Notes: generated by a model from the letters alone, not told the origin. A stretch of DNA of 64,000 bases from Kribbella sp. NBC_01245 (GCF_036226525.1 NZ_CP108487.1:2728001-2792000); one strand, 5' to 3'. Shown: positions 26,863-35,525, counted from the stretch's first letter. Numbers and translations are program-made.

Positions 26863-27705
26863 TCAGTTGGCGCGGTTGGGGGCGGCTCGGCGGATGAGGA
26901 GGCCGGCTACGGCGAGGGGCGCGAGGATGAGGAGGATGAGGATCGGCACACCCATCCAGATCGGGAAGGCGAAACCGCTGCAGACCTCGGGGAAAGGCAC
27001 CCCGTTGTCGTCGGTGCCGCCGCCGGTGCAGACCTGTCCCGGCATGGTGCTGAAGACCACGACCGAGGCGTAGCCGAACGGCCAGATCAAGGTGCCGAGC
27101 AGCTTCTCCTTGGTGGTCCAGCGGTTCGATGCCCAGAGCAACAACACGCCCGCGAACCAGCCGATGACGAAGACGAAACCACCGAAGAGCAGCAGCAACA
27201 TCGCGGCCACCTCGCGAACCCGCAACCGCGGTTCGGGCGGTCCGTCGTACGACATGCCCGGTCGCGGAGCGCCGTACGTCGAACCGGGCGGCGGCGGGCC
27301 GTACGTCGACCCGGGCGGCGGCGTTCCGCCGTACGTCATGTGCGGTTCTGGATTTCCGTACGTCATGCCTGGTCGCGGAGCGCCATACGTCATGCCCGGC
27401 GGCGGAGTCTCGTATGTCGTGGGCGCCGCGCTCGCGTTGTACGTCGCACCAGGCGGCGGGGTCGGGTAGGTCATGTCGTACGCCGCGGCGGTGACGATCT
27501 CCGTCGGGGTGCCGAGGCGATCGAGTACGTCGCGGACTTCCGCCTCGCTGACCGCGCCCTCGGCCCGGGCCTCGTCGATGTGCGCCGCCACCTCGGTGCG
27601 CAGGTCGTCGCTGCGATCGGCCGGCAACCCGGCGGCGGCCGCGGCCTCGGCCAGGCGGTTCAGATAGGCGCTGACCAGCGCGTCGACCTCGTTCACGACC
27701 GTCAT
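26863..27705 (-). CDS. HAAS (DUF1700-like) domain membrane protein with Pro/Gly/Tyr repeats
   Basis: 280 residues from ATG 27705. Residues 1-70 form a HAAS helical domain (VDALVSAYLNRLAEAAAAAG, LRTEVAAHIDEARAEGAVSE, VRDVLDRLGTPTEIV). Residues about 75-155 are a disordered run of PPPG-(A/S/M)TYG-like repeats. Three transmembrane helices follow (FGGFVFVIGWFAGVLLLWAS near 180; two more near the end). HAAS proteins are typically controlled by the PadR regulator encoded just upstream; here the genes overlap as ATGA. The function is thought to concern membrane or signal adaptation. Confidence 0.8.
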   Translation of the reverse strand: MTVVNEVDALVSAYLNRLAEAAAAAGLPADRSDDLRTEVAAHIDEARAEGAVSEAEVRDVLDRLGTPTEIVTAAAYDMTYPTPPPGATYNASAAPTTYETPPPGMTYGAPRPGMTYGNPEPHMTYGGTPPPGSTYGPPPPGSTYGAPRPGMSYDGPPEPRLRVREVAAMLLLLFGGFVFVIGWFAGVLLLWASNRWTTKEKLLGTLIWPFGYASVVVFSTMPGQVCTGGGTDDNGVPFPEVCSGFAFPIWMGVPILILLILAPLAVAGLLIRRAAPNRAN

Positions 27706-28031
27706 CCTTGTCTCCCCAGAATCTCGTCGACCGAATCGCGGAATCGCTCCCAGTCGCCGACGAACTCCGCCAGGGCCCGGTGCCCCGCCTTGGTCAGCCG
27801 GTAGTACCGCCGCGGCGGGCCCGAATCGGACTCGCGCCACGTCGTTTCGACCACCCCATCGCGGCGCAATCGCGCGAGCAACGGGTAGATCGTGCCCTCG
27901 CTGGTCACCAGCCCGTCGACCGAACCGAGGGCCTTGACCAACTCGAAGCCATACCGCTCCTCGTCTCGCAACAAGGCCAGAACGCAGAACTCCAGCGCAC
28001 CCCGCCGGAGCTGGGTGAAACCAGCTACCAT
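27702..28031 (-). CDS. PadR-family transcriptional regulator
   Basis: 109 residues with the PadR winged helix: FCVLALLRDEERYGFELVKA, TSEGTIYPLLARLRRDGVVE, GPPRRYYRLTKAGHRALAEF. The start ATG 28031 gives the family-typical N terminus QLRRGALEF; the much longer open frame upstream is antisense to the DUF6297 gene region. Overlap with the HAAS gene makes a two-gene operon whose expression it probably represses. Confidence 0.9.
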   Translation of the reverse strand: MVAGFTQLRRGALEFCVLALLRDEERYGFELVKALGSVDGLVTSEGTIYPLLARLRRDGVVETTWRESDSGPPRRYYRLTKAGHRALAEFVGDWERFRDSVDEILGRQG

Positions 28032-28114
28032 GCACCACAAGGTACTCCCCCAAAGGGTCACCAGCAACACCAGCTTCAAGGCTGACGAGGGCGGCAGAAA
28101 AGAAGGAAGGCTGG

Positions 28115-29755
28115 TCAGCGGCGTTGAGGGATGACCGCTATGACGAGGGTGAGGACGGCCGTGGGGATGGCGAGGAGCCAGGGGGTGGGGAGGTTGAAGA
28201 GGACGGGTGCCAGGGAGATGAGGACTACGTCGACGCCGCGGAGGGGTTGGGAGAAGAGGCCGGGTGGGACGGCGCCCATCGGGGTCGAGACCAGGACGCC
28301 GTCGTACTTCGGGGCCGGGGCGACGGCATAGCGGATGACGCCCGCGAGTACGCCGATTGCCAGCGCGAGCGCGACCGGCGCTCCCGCCCAAGGTGACGAC
28401 AGGCCCGCACCAATGCCCGGATCCGCGACTGCTAGTTGCTGGGCAATGGCTTCCGGAGTCATCAGTGAGCTGTAGCCGGACAGGGTGCCTTGGGCCGTGG
28501 AGGGATCCGCTGCCGGTCCGAGAACCGGTGCGGCGAGGAAGAACCAGATGAAGACGAAGATCCCCGGTACGACGGCCATTGCCGCCCGCAACGTTCTTGG
28601 CGGCAAGCCGATGGCGCGACTCAAACCCGCCGAACGCCCGACCGCGCGTAGGCCGTCGCCGAACGGCCTGGCCGCCGCGAATCCCGCGAGCGCCGTCACT
28701 ACCGGAACGACCGCGCGCCACCCGATCTCGTGCGACAAATACGGCAACAACAACAGCGCGAACCCGACGACGAACCGCCGCGGCCAACGCAGTACGCGGA
28801 CCATTTCCCGCATCACCAGAGCCGGAGCGCCAACGAAGAACCCGCGCCGCGAGCGTCGTACGGTCGCCCGCTGTCGCCAGTGCCGGTTGACCGCCATGTC
28901 CGAGATCAACGCGAGGTCGAGCGACGCCGCCGCCCCGGCCAAACCGGCCATGGCCTCTCCCCCGGCCACCACCGCCGTACGACTCAATCGGTCCAACCGG
29001 CGAGCAGTGAAACGCAACAACGGCACCAACGCGACGAGCAGGCCGAGCCCGATCAACGTTGGGGTGTAGCCGAGAAGCTGCTCCGAGAAGGTCCATTCGG
29101 GCTCGATAGCGAAGGCGTGGACCGTGATCACGCGAGCGCCTTCGGTCGAACTACGCCACTCGATCGACGTCCAGATCTCATACGCGGCAGGGATTGCCGC
29201 GAGGACGAGAAGCGCGTCTGCCAGCCAACGCGCGTGCCGGGAGTTCCAGTACCGCTGCCGAGGCCGTTGCGCCAGCACCGCCAGACAGGCCGTCAACGCC
29301 AGCAACGCGCTCATCAGGATTCCCGCGCCGAGCACCTCCGCCCAGTCCGAACCGAGCGCGGCCCAACCCACCAACGCGACGAACGGCCCGAACAAGGCGG
29401 TGATCGCGATCGTTACGAGGTACGACGGGCGCAACAGCACCGACCGGCTCATCGGCGTGCCGAGCAGCCAGAACCCGGTCGCCGGTGATGCCGCGATCGG
29501 GCCGAAGCTCACCAGCAGCCGCAACGCGACACCGAGAGCCAGCGGTACGACGATGGGCTGCAGCGTCGACGGGTACAACGAGCCGGTGACGCGTGCGTTC
29601 AAGTTGAGGATGACGTTGCCCGCCATGGCGCCGAAAAGCGCGACCGCGAACAACCACATGTACGCGTCTTCGAACTGTTGCCAGATCGACCTATCCGCAT
29701 GCGAACGCCGAATGCCCCGCAACCACCGCCGGATCTCCCGAGCGTCAGCCGTCAT
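28115..29755 (-). CDS. DUF6297 family multi-pass membrane protein, ABC exporter permease partner
   Basis: 546 residues with about 10-12 transmembrane helices, recognised as the actinobacterial DUF6297 type. Its start overlaps the stop of an ABC ATPase gene (ATGA), so the two almost certainly form one exporter. Central basic loop WRQRATVRRSRRGFFVGAPA is probably cytoplasmic. Substrate is unknown. Confidence 0.75.
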   Translation of the reverse strand: MTADAREIRRWLRGIRRSHADRSIWQQFEDAYMWLFAVALFGAMAGNVILNLNARVTGSLYPSTLQPIVVPLALGVALRLLVSFGPIAASPATGFWLLGTPMSRSVLLRPSYLVTIAITALFGPFVALVGWAALGSDWAEVLGAGILMSALLALTACLAVLAQRPRQRYWNSRHARWLADALLVLAAIPAAYEIWTSIEWRSSTEGARVITVHAFAIEPEWTFSEQLLGYTPTLIGLGLLVALVPLLRFTARRLDRLSRTAVVAGGEAMAGLAGAAASLDLALISDMAVNRHWRQRATVRRSRRGFFVGAPALVMREMVRVLRWPRRFVVGFALLLLPYLSHEIGWRAVVPVVTALAGFAAARPFGDGLRAVGRSAGLSRAIGLPPRTLRAAMAVVPGIFVFIWFFLAAPVLGPAADPSTAQGTLSGYSSLMTPEAIAQQLAVADPGIGAGLSSPWAGAPVALALAIGVLAGVIRYAVAPAPKYDGVLVSTPMGAVPPGLFSQPLRGVDVVLISLAPVLFNLPTPWLLAIPTAVLTLVIAVIPQRR

Positions 29756-30381
29756 GGAAGCGGATCAAGCGTCACGGTGGAATCCGCGACCGCCTCAACG
29801 AGTTCCGGATCGTGGCTCGCGAACAGGATCGCCGTACCCGACTCCTTTTCGGCAATGAGCCGCTCCCCCAGCCAGCGCACGCCGGCCGTGTCGAGGCGTT
29901 GCTCGGGCTCGTCCAGCACCAGCAACCTACGAGGCCGGACGAACGCCGTCGCCAACGCGAGGCGGCGGCGCTGCCCGGACGACAACGAGCCGGGTAATTG
30001 GTTGGCCGCCGCGGCCAGTCCGACATCGACGAGCAGTTCGTCGACGAAGGCCTCCGGATCGGCGTTCCCGTGGGCCCGGGCGAGCAGGTCGAGATGCTCG
30101 GCCGCGCTCAGGTCCGGGAAGAAGTCGAGGTCGTCGAGCAACGTCGCGACGTCCCGCCGGATGGCCGGATCCCGCTCGTCGACCGCGGTGCCGTTGAGCG
30201 TGATCGTGCCCTCAGCCGGTTCGGCCGAGCCCACCACACAGCGCAGCACCGTGGTCTTGCCGGCGCCGTTCGGCCCGAGCAGGGCGACCGCCGCACCGGG
30301 TTCGACGGTGAAACTCAGCCCGTCGATCACCGGCCGGTCGGCGTACAGATGGCGCAGGCCCTCGACGACCAGACCAGTCAT
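29752..30381 (-). CDS. ABC transporter ATP-binding protein
   Basis: 209 residues with Walker A GPNGAGKTT (near 35-43), signature LSSGQRRRLALA, Walker B LLVLDEPEQRLD and the H-loop FASHD. Small single-ATPase form, typical of two-gene ABC-2-like exporters. ATG 30381 overlaps the stop of the upstream O-methyltransferase gene, and its own stop overlaps the permease start, giving a translationally coupled three-gene unit. Confidence 0.92.
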   Translation of the reverse strand: MTGLVVEGLRHLYADRPVIDGLSFTVEPGAAVALLGPNGAGKTTVLRCVVGSAEPAEGTITLNGTAVDERDPAIRRDVATLLDDLDFFPDLSAAEHLDLLARAHGNADPEAFVDELLVDVGLAAAANQLPGSLSSGQRRRLALATAFVRPRRLLVLDEPEQRLDTAGVRWLGERLIAEKESGTAILFASHDPELVEAVADSTVTLDPLP

Positions 30382-31025
30382 CGCTTGCGTACGAGGGTGA
30401 GGCCGTCGCCGATCCCGAGAATCACCACGTCGACCCGCTCGTCCTTCGCGACGTACGCGTTGAACTCCTTGCGATCGACCGGGTCGTGCTCGTGCTGGCC
30501 GACAACGCGGCCGCCGGCCAGGGTGTTGTCGAACATCAGCAATCCGTTCGGGCGCAATCGCCGTACGATCTGCTCGAAGTAGTCGATGTAGCCGGGCTTG
30601 TCCGCGTCGACGAAGCCGATGTCGAACAACTCGTCCTCGGGCAGTTCGGCCGCGCTCTTGTGTGCGTCGCCGATCCGGACCTCGATCTTGTCCGCGACGC
30701 CGGCCCGCTCCCAGTAGCGGCGGCCGATCGACGTCCACTCGTCCGACACGTCGAGGCAGATCAGCGAGCCGTCGTCGGGCAGGCCACGGGCGATCGCCAG
30801 CGCGCTGAAACCGGTGAAGGTGCCGATCTCGATCGCCCGGCGGGCCCCGGTCAGGCGAGTCAGCATCGTGAGCAGGGCCGCCTGGTCGGGCGTGGTGAGC
30901 ATCTCCGACTCGTCACCGAGCGCGTTCGTCTCGGCGACGAGCTCCGCCGCGATCTCGTCCAGCGGCGTGCCGTGCTCGATCATGTAAGCGTGCAACTCAC
31001 GCGTGACGTTCACCTGTCCACCCAT
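30378..31025 (-). CDS. O-methyltransferase family 3 (caffeoyl-CoA OMT-like)
   Basis: About 215 residues. SAM motif AIEIGTFTGFSALAIARGLP, the acidic LICLDVSDEW, metal site residues in GFVDADKPGYIDYFE, and FDNTLAGGRV are all typical of cation-dependent small-molecule O-methyltransferases. A GAAGGAG ribosome site precedes two candidate starts (ATG 31037 and ATG 31025), the latter better spaced. First gene of the OMT-ABC operon. In actinobacteria this family is widespread and its substrate is usually unknown. Confidence 0.88.
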   Translation of the reverse strand: MGGQVNVTRELHAYMIEHGTPLDEIAAELVAETNALGDESEMLTTPDQAALLTMLTRLTGARRAIEIGTFTGFSALAIARGLPDDGSLICLDVSDEWTSIGRRYWERAGVADKIEVRIGDAHKSAAELPEDELFDIGFVDADKPGYIDYFEQIVRRLRPNGLLMFDNTLAGGRVVGQHEHDPVDRKEFNAYVAKDERVDVVILGIGDGLTLVRKR

Positions 31026-31142
31026 GGGATCCGCCATCTCCTTCGCCGTACTTCGCTGTTTTGAGTAGGCCCTAGTAGTCTCTTGAGGCCGTCCCATGCA
31101 ATCACGCCGCGAGTTCGCACCCATCGCCGAGGAGAACCCCCA

Positions 31143-32126
31143 ATGCAGATCGCCGTCGCCGGATCGATCGCGACCGACATTCTGATGACGTTCCCGGGCC
31201 GCTTCAAGGAGCAGTTCCTCGAGGAACAGATGCACAAGGTGTCCCTCTCGTTCCTGGTCGATGAGCTGGTCGTGCACCGCGGTGGCGTCGGCGCGAACAT
31301 CTGTTACGGCATGGCCCAGCTCGGTCACCGCTCGGTGCTGGTCGGCGCCGTCGGCCCGGACTTCGCCGACTACCGCGCGGCGCTGGACGCGGCCGGGGTC
31401 GACACCTCGCACGTGCGCGTCTCCGCGACCCAGCACACCGCCCGCTTCACCTGTACGACGGACCAGGACGCCAACCAGATCGCGTCGTTCTACACCGGCG
31501 CGATGGCCGAGGCGCGCGAGCTCGACCTGGCCGCCATCCACGCGGCCGCGGGCGGTATCGACCTGGTGCTGATCGGCGCGGACGACCCGGACGGCATGCT
31601 CCGGCACACCCGGGCCGCGAAGGCCGAGGGCATCTCCTTCGCCGCCGACCCGTCGCAGCAGCTGGCCCGGATGGACGGCGAGCAGATCCGCGAACTGGTC
31701 GAGGGCGCGGAGTACCTGTTCACCAACGAGTACGAGAGCGGTCTGCTCTGCCAGAAGACCGGCTGGAGCCCGGCCGAGGTGATCGAGCGCGTCGGCGTGC
31801 GCATCACCACCCACGGCGGCGACGGCGTCGTGATCGAGAACGGTGGCGGCATCATCGCGAAGATCCCCGCCGTGACCGCCTCGGCCGTGGTCGACCCGAC
31901 CGGTGGCGGCGACGCCTTCCGCGCGGGGTACCTCACTGGCCGCGCGGCTGGTCTCGACCATGAGCCGGCCGCCCAGATCGGCTGCACTCTTGCGACCACC
32001 GTGCTCGAGACTGTTGGTACGCAGGAGTACACGCTCGACCACGCGTCGTTCCTTACGCGCCTCACCACGGCGTACGGTCCCGAAGCGGCGACGTCTGCTG
32101 CGACCGCGTTGAACCTCACGCACTGA
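31143..32126 (+). CDS. PfkB-family carbohydrate/nucleoside kinase
   Basis: 327 residues of the ribokinase/adenosine-kinase superfamily. N-terminal GSIATDILM and GGVGANICYGMAQLGHRSVL (the sugar/nucleoside-binding G-G motif) and the C-terminal anion-hole motif DPTGGGDAFRAGYL with the catalytic aspartate. The sequence reads like the actinobacterial adenosine-kinase-type branch, but the substrate cannot be fixed from sequence. ATG 31143 is chosen because GAGGAG lies upstream; the frame is open to 31083. Divergent from the O-methyltransferase. Confidence 0.88.
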   Translation: MQIAVAGSIATDILMTFPGRFKEQFLEEQMHKVSLSFLVDELVVHRGGVGANICYGMAQLGHRSVLVGAVGPDFADYRAALDAAGVDTSHVRVSATQHTARFTCTTDQDANQIASFYTGAMAEARELDLAAIHAAAGGIDLVLIGADDPDGMLRHTRAAKAEGISFAADPSQQLARMDGEQIRELVEGAEYLFTNEYESGLLCQKTGWSPAEVIERVGVRITTHGGDGVVIENGGGIIAKIPAVTASAVVDPTGGGDAFRAGYLTGRAAGLDHEPAAQIGCTLATTVLETVGTQEYTLDHASFLTRLTTAYGPEAATSAATALNLTH

Positions 32127-33636
32127 GCCGTTCGAAAACGGGCACGGGCGGTGGTAGGTGGCCGGCCGTGGCGGTGCATTGGCGGGTGATTCGGGCGGCG
32201 GCGTCTGGGAGGAATACGGCTAGGAGTTCGGCGGTTGTCCGGCAGGCGATCAGGACGTCTTGTAGGACGGCGTCGAGGTCGTCGCTCCGGGCTGGGTCTT
32301 TGGCGAGCGTCCAGGGTTTGGCCTGGTTGAGGTACCGGTTGGCCTCGTCGACGATCGACCAAACCGCCGACGTGGCACGACGGAAGTCGAAGTCGTCGAG
32401 CGCCTCGTCGACCGCCGGCCCCGCCTGTCGGCAGGCCGTTTGGAGAGCCGCTGCTTGCCGTACGGCGTCCTTTGATTGCTGTACGGCGTGCGCGGGCGCC
32501 GCGGTGGGGTCGGCCCCGGCGCGGTATCGGTGGATCATCGAGACGGTCCGATTCACGAGATTGCCCAAGCCGTTGGCCAGTTCGTCATCCGCCCGGGCGA
32601 TCAGCCGGTCGACGGTGAAGTCCGCATCCCCCACTCGCGGCACCTCCCGCAGCAGCCACCACCGCACCGCGTCCACGCCGTACTGCTGGACAAGCGCGAC
32701 GGGATCGACCGTGGTGCCGTCGGACTTGCTGATCTTCCGACCGTCGACGGTCAAGTAGTCGTGTACCAGCAGATCAGTCGGCAGCGCCTCGCCCGCGGAC
32801 AGCAACATCGCCGGCCAATAGACCGCGTGGAACCTCAGCACCCCCTTACCCAGCAGGTGAATCCGGCGCTCTGACTCCGTCCACCAGTCGTGGTGTCGCC
32901 CGGTGCCGTAGTCCAGTGCCGTCAGATAGTTGCCGAGGGCATCCCACCAGACGTAGATCACCTGGTCGGCGTCATCCGGCACCGGAATCCCCCAGCCCCT
33001 GGCCCGCTGGACCGATCGCGACACGGAGAAGTCGTCCAGTCCACCGGCGAGGAAGGCGAGCACCTCGTTCCGCCGTTCGGCCGGCTCGATCCGTAGCTCG
33101 CCCGTACTGATGAGCCTCTGGAGCTGCTCGGTATACCGCGAAAGCCGGAAGAACCAGTTCTCCTCCGAGATCACCTGCGGCTCGGTGCCATGGTCCGGGC
33201 AACGGCCGTCGCGTAACTCCGCTTCGGCGTAGAACTGCTCGCACCCAACGCAGTACAACCCTTGATAGTGCTTGCGATAAAGGTCCCCCGACTCGGCACA
33301 AGCCCGCCACAACCGCTCGACGCCCGGCCGGTGCCGTGGATCCGCGCTCGTCCGGATCACGTCATCGACGGACAGCGAGAGTGGTCCCGCCAGCGCGACG
33401 AACGCGGCCGCATTCGCATCGACGAACTCCTGCACGCCGACGCCGGCCGCCTCGGCCGCCAGCACATTCTTCAGCGAGTTGTCGTCAGTACCGGTCTGAT
33501 AGCGGACCGCATCACCTCGTCGCCGGTGCTGCCGCGCAAGCACGTCGGCCTGCACGAGCTCGAGCGCGAACCCGAGATGCGGCCGCGCATTGACGAACGG
33601 AATCGTAGTAGTCACATACGTACGCGATCTGGTCAT
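32116..33636 (-). CDS. metG: methionyl-tRNA synthetase
   Basis: 506 residues. HIGH-type motif FVNARPHLGFALELVQAD, the zinc knuckle GLYCVGCEQFY...CPDH, the conserved WWDALGNYLTALDY, and the KMSKS-type motif GRKISKSDGT are all present, followed by the helical anticodon-binding domain (WSIVDEANRYLNQAKPW). It is a short form without the C-terminal tRNA-binding domain, so a second MetRS elsewhere is possible. ATG 33636 follows an excellent GGAGGTGA site. A small leader frame and hairpin lie just upstream. Its 3' end overlaps the PfkB gene by 11 bp, convergently. Confidence 0.93.
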   Translation of the reverse strand: MTRSRTYVTTTIPFVNARPHLGFALELVQADVLARQHRRRGDAVRYQTGTDDNSLKNVLAAEAAGVGVQEFVDANAAAFVALAGPLSLSVDDVIRTSADPRHRPGVERLWRACAESGDLYRKHYQGLYCVGCEQFYAEAELRDGRCPDHGTEPQVISEENWFFRLSRYTEQLQRLISTGELRIEPAERRNEVLAFLAGGLDDFSVSRSVQRARGWGIPVPDDADQVIYVWWDALGNYLTALDYGTGRHHDWWTESERRIHLLGKGVLRFHAVYWPAMLLSAGEALPTDLLVHDYLTVDGRKISKSDGTTVDPVALVQQYGVDAVRWWLLREVPRVGDADFTVDRLIARADDELANGLGNLVNRTVSMIHRYRAGADPTAAPAHAVQQSKDAVRQAAALQTACRQAGPAVDEALDDFDFRRATSAVWSIVDEANRYLNQAKPWTLAKDPARSDDLDAVLQDVLIACRTTAELLAVFLPDAAARITRQCTATAGHLPPPVPVFERLSA

Positions 33637-33638
33637 CG

Positions 33639-33704
33639 TCACCTCCGGAATACGGGGCTCCGACAACAACCGAGGCCCCAGAACAGGGCCTCGGAAACGT
33701 TCAT
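33639..33704 (-). CDS. possible leader peptide of metG
   Basis: A 21-codon frame from ATG 33704 (begins MNVSEALFWGLGCC) whose TGA overlaps the metG ribosome site and ends two bases before the metG start. No good ribosome site precedes it and it is not methionine-rich, so its translation is uncertain. Coupling or attenuation is inferred from position. Confidence 0.35.
   Translation of the reverse strand: MNVSEALFWGLGCCRSPVFRR
33670..33694 (-). promoter_or_regulatory. attenuator-like hairpin upstream of metG
   Basis: CCGAGGCCC and GGGCCTCGG form a 9-bp perfect stem inside the leader frame, followed on the minus strand by TTGTTGT. A second GC hairpin (GGCCC...GGGGCC, near 33719-33736) just upstream could compete for the same GGCC strands. 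Confidence 0.4.
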
Positions 33705-33819
33705 CCGTGCAGCATCAGCGGCCCCACAAACGGGCCATCATCCCCAACCGCACCAACGTCTCCATCCCCCCAAACTACCAACCCAGCCCCACCAGCGCCC
33801 GCGATTAACGCCCACCCAT
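33705..33819. other. spacer between metG leader and repeat region
   Basis: Contains the upstream GC hairpin near 33719-33736 and otherwise a C/A-rich stretch. No gene seen. Confidence 0.4.
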
Positions 33820-34235
33820 GCGACGGTCGGACGCGGAATGCGCCATTTGTGGATAACCCTCCCGCGAGGTGCCTTGTCATGTCGCGCGCGTGCAAGCACA
33901 ACAAGGCACCTCGCGGGAGGGTTGTCCCCAGATAACGCGAATGCTGTGCGGACAGCAGACAAGGTGAGGCGGCCCGTACGGCTCCACAGTCGGACGCGGT
34001 TTCACGCGTCCGACCGTCGGGGACGGTTTCTCGCGTCCGACCGTCGGGGACGGTTTCTCGCGTCCGACCGTCGGGGACGGTTTCTCGCGTCCGACCGTCG
34101 GGGACGGTTTCTCGCGTCCGACCGTGGAGGACGGATTCTCGCGTCCGACCGTCGGGGAGGTGTCCACGAGGCCCACACTTCGAGGCACTTCGCGGGAGGG
34201 TATTCCACAAATGGCGTATTTCGCGTCCGATCGTC
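33820..34235. repeat. composite intergenic repeat: long inverted arms around a 27-bp tandem array
   Basis: Outer arms of about 54 bp (33820-33873 and about 34183-34235) are inverted copies sharing CCATTTGTGGA, CGCGGGAGGG and CGCGTCCGA elements. Inside, a 23-bp perfect inverted repeat joins 33855-33877 to 33901-33923. From about 33990 to 34160 a 27-bp unit (core CGCGTCCGACCGTCGGGGAC) repeats about six times, the last copies slightly diverged. No coding potential beyond the repeat frames. Confidence 0.85.
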
Positions 34236-34309
34236 GTTGGGAGGTGGTAGCCGGTTGGCGTGTTCGAGTGTGGGCGAGGCGTCGAGATCTGGGCGTGTAG
34301 GGTTTGGCT

Positions 34310-34345
34310 ATGCATTTGCGCTTGAATCTGTGGTGGGTCGCTTAG
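34310..34345 (+). CDS. trpL: trp leader peptide
   Basis: An 11-residue frame, ATG to TAG, encoding MHLRLNLWWVA with tandem tryptophan codons at 34331-34336. It sits upstream of trpD and is directly followed by mutually exclusive hairpins. Ribosome stalling at the Trp pair when charged tRNA-Trp is scarce would favour the antiterminator. GTAGGG upstream is a plausible ribosome site. Confidence 0.85.
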   Translation: MHLRLNLWWVA

Positions 34346-34399
34346 GCGGCCGGCTGATTCCTGCGCGAAATAGACGCGGCCGCCTCGGTGAGGCGGCCG
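34344..34399 (+). promoter_or_regulatory. trp attenuator (antiterminator and terminator)
   Basis: Segment 34377-34386 (CGGCCGCCTC) pairs perfectly with 34390-34399 (GAGGCGGCCG) to form the terminator, followed by TTGT. The same segment can instead pair with AGGCGGCCG at 34344-34352, which overlaps the leader stop. This is the classic 2:3 against 3:4 choice controlling trpD by tryptophan supply. Confidence 0.85.
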
Positions 34400-34454
34400 T
34401 TGTGGTGTCTGCGGGCGGCAGCCTCGTCCGGTGGTCCTGAGCTGAGGGACTGCG

Positions 34455-35525
34455 ATGACAACCACTTTGAGTGAGAGCGAACCTACTTCTGCGGCCGCGG
34501 TGACGTGGGCTGGGGTGATTACGCGGCTGTTGGACGGGCGGGATCTGCGGGCGGTCGAGACCGAGTGGGCCGTGGCGCGGATGATTCGCGGTGAGGCGAC
34601 GTCGGCGCAGATCGCGGGATTTCTGACCGCGTTCCGGGCCAAGGGCGAGACGGCGTCCGAGGTCGGCCAGCTCGTCGACGCGCTGCTGGGCGAGGCCGTT
34701 GCCATCACGATTCCCGGTACGACGGTTGATATCGCAGGCACAGGTGGTGATCGGACGGGCGCGGTCAACGTCTCGACCATGGCCGCAATCGTCGCCGCCG
34801 CGGCTGCGCCCGAAGGGGTGACGGTGGTGAAGCACGGCGGGCGGGCGTCGAGTTCGCAGACCGGCTCGGCCGACATGCTCGAACAGCTCGGGATCTCCCT
34901 CGAACCAGCGTCCGACCAGGTCGCGCGGACAGCGGTTGAGCTCGGCATCACCTTCTTGTTCGCGCCGCGGTTCAACCCGGGCCTGCGCCACGTTTCCGCC
35001 GTACGACGTGAGCTGGCGACACCGACCGTCTTCAACCTGCTCGGGCCGTTGATCAACCCCGCGCGGCCGACGCATCAGGTGATCGGGGTGGCCGATCGGA
35101 GGATGGCACCGTTGATCGCGGAGGTGCTGGCGTCGCGCGGCCGTTCGGCCCTGCTGGTGCGCGGCTCCGACGGCCTCGACAAACTCACGACCACGGCCGC
35201 CTCGGAGGTGTGGATCGTCCACCAAGGTACGACGACCCGGACGGTCGTGGAGCCGCTCGACCTCGGCATTCCCCGGGCCGCACCGGCCGAGTTGCGAGGC
35301 GGTACGGCGATCGACAACGCCCGCATCACCCGCGAACTACTCGCAGGCCAACGCAGCCCGATCCGCGACGTCGTACTCCTCAACGCCGCAGCCGTCCTCG
35401 TCGCGGTAGACCCAACCATCGAGTCCCTCGCCGAACAACTCCACCACGCGATGACGTACTGCGCCGAGGCCCTCGACTCCGGCGCCGCCAACGCACTACT
35501 CGACCGCTGGATCCTCCGGGCCTAG
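34455..35525 (+). CDS. trpD: anthranilate phosphoribosyltransferase
   Basis: 356 residues; joins anthranilate to PRPP in the second step of tryptophan synthesis. The PRPP loop is DIAGTGGDRTGAVNVSTMAA, the anthranilate-site motif is VKHGGRASSSQTGSADMLEQ, and LLGPLINPA and GSDGLDKL follow as in the family. It stands alone here (no trpE, C, B, A nearby), as is usual for trpD in many actinobacteria. A trpL attenuator precedes it. The start is the ATG after GCTGAGGGAC. Confidence 0.96.
   Translation: MTTTLSESEPTSAAAVTWAGVITRLLDGRDLRAVETEWAVARMIRGEATSAQIAGFLTAFRAKGETASEVGQLVDALLGEAVAITIPGTTVDIAGTGGDRTGAVNVSTMAAIVAAAAAPEGVTVVKHGGRASSSQTGSADMLEQLGISLEPASDQVARTAVELGITFLFAPRFNPGLRHVSAVRRELATPTVFNLLGPLINPARPTHQVIGVADRRMAPLIAEVLASRGRSALLVRGSDGLDKLTTTAASEVWIVHQGTTTRTVVEPLDLGIPRAAPAELRGGTAIDNARITRELLAGQRSPIRDVVLLNAAAVLVAVDPTIESLAEQLHHAMTYCAEALDSGAANALLDRWILRA

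Noticed and set aside
33990..34160. Possible CRISPR array from the 27-bp repeats
   Set aside because: Units are directly adjacent with no spacers and no cas genes are nearby.
33877..34208. Minus-strand frame with REKPSPTVG repeats as a protein
   Set aside because: It arises from the non-coding tandem repeat (27 bp is divisible by three); no ribosome site or flanking domain.
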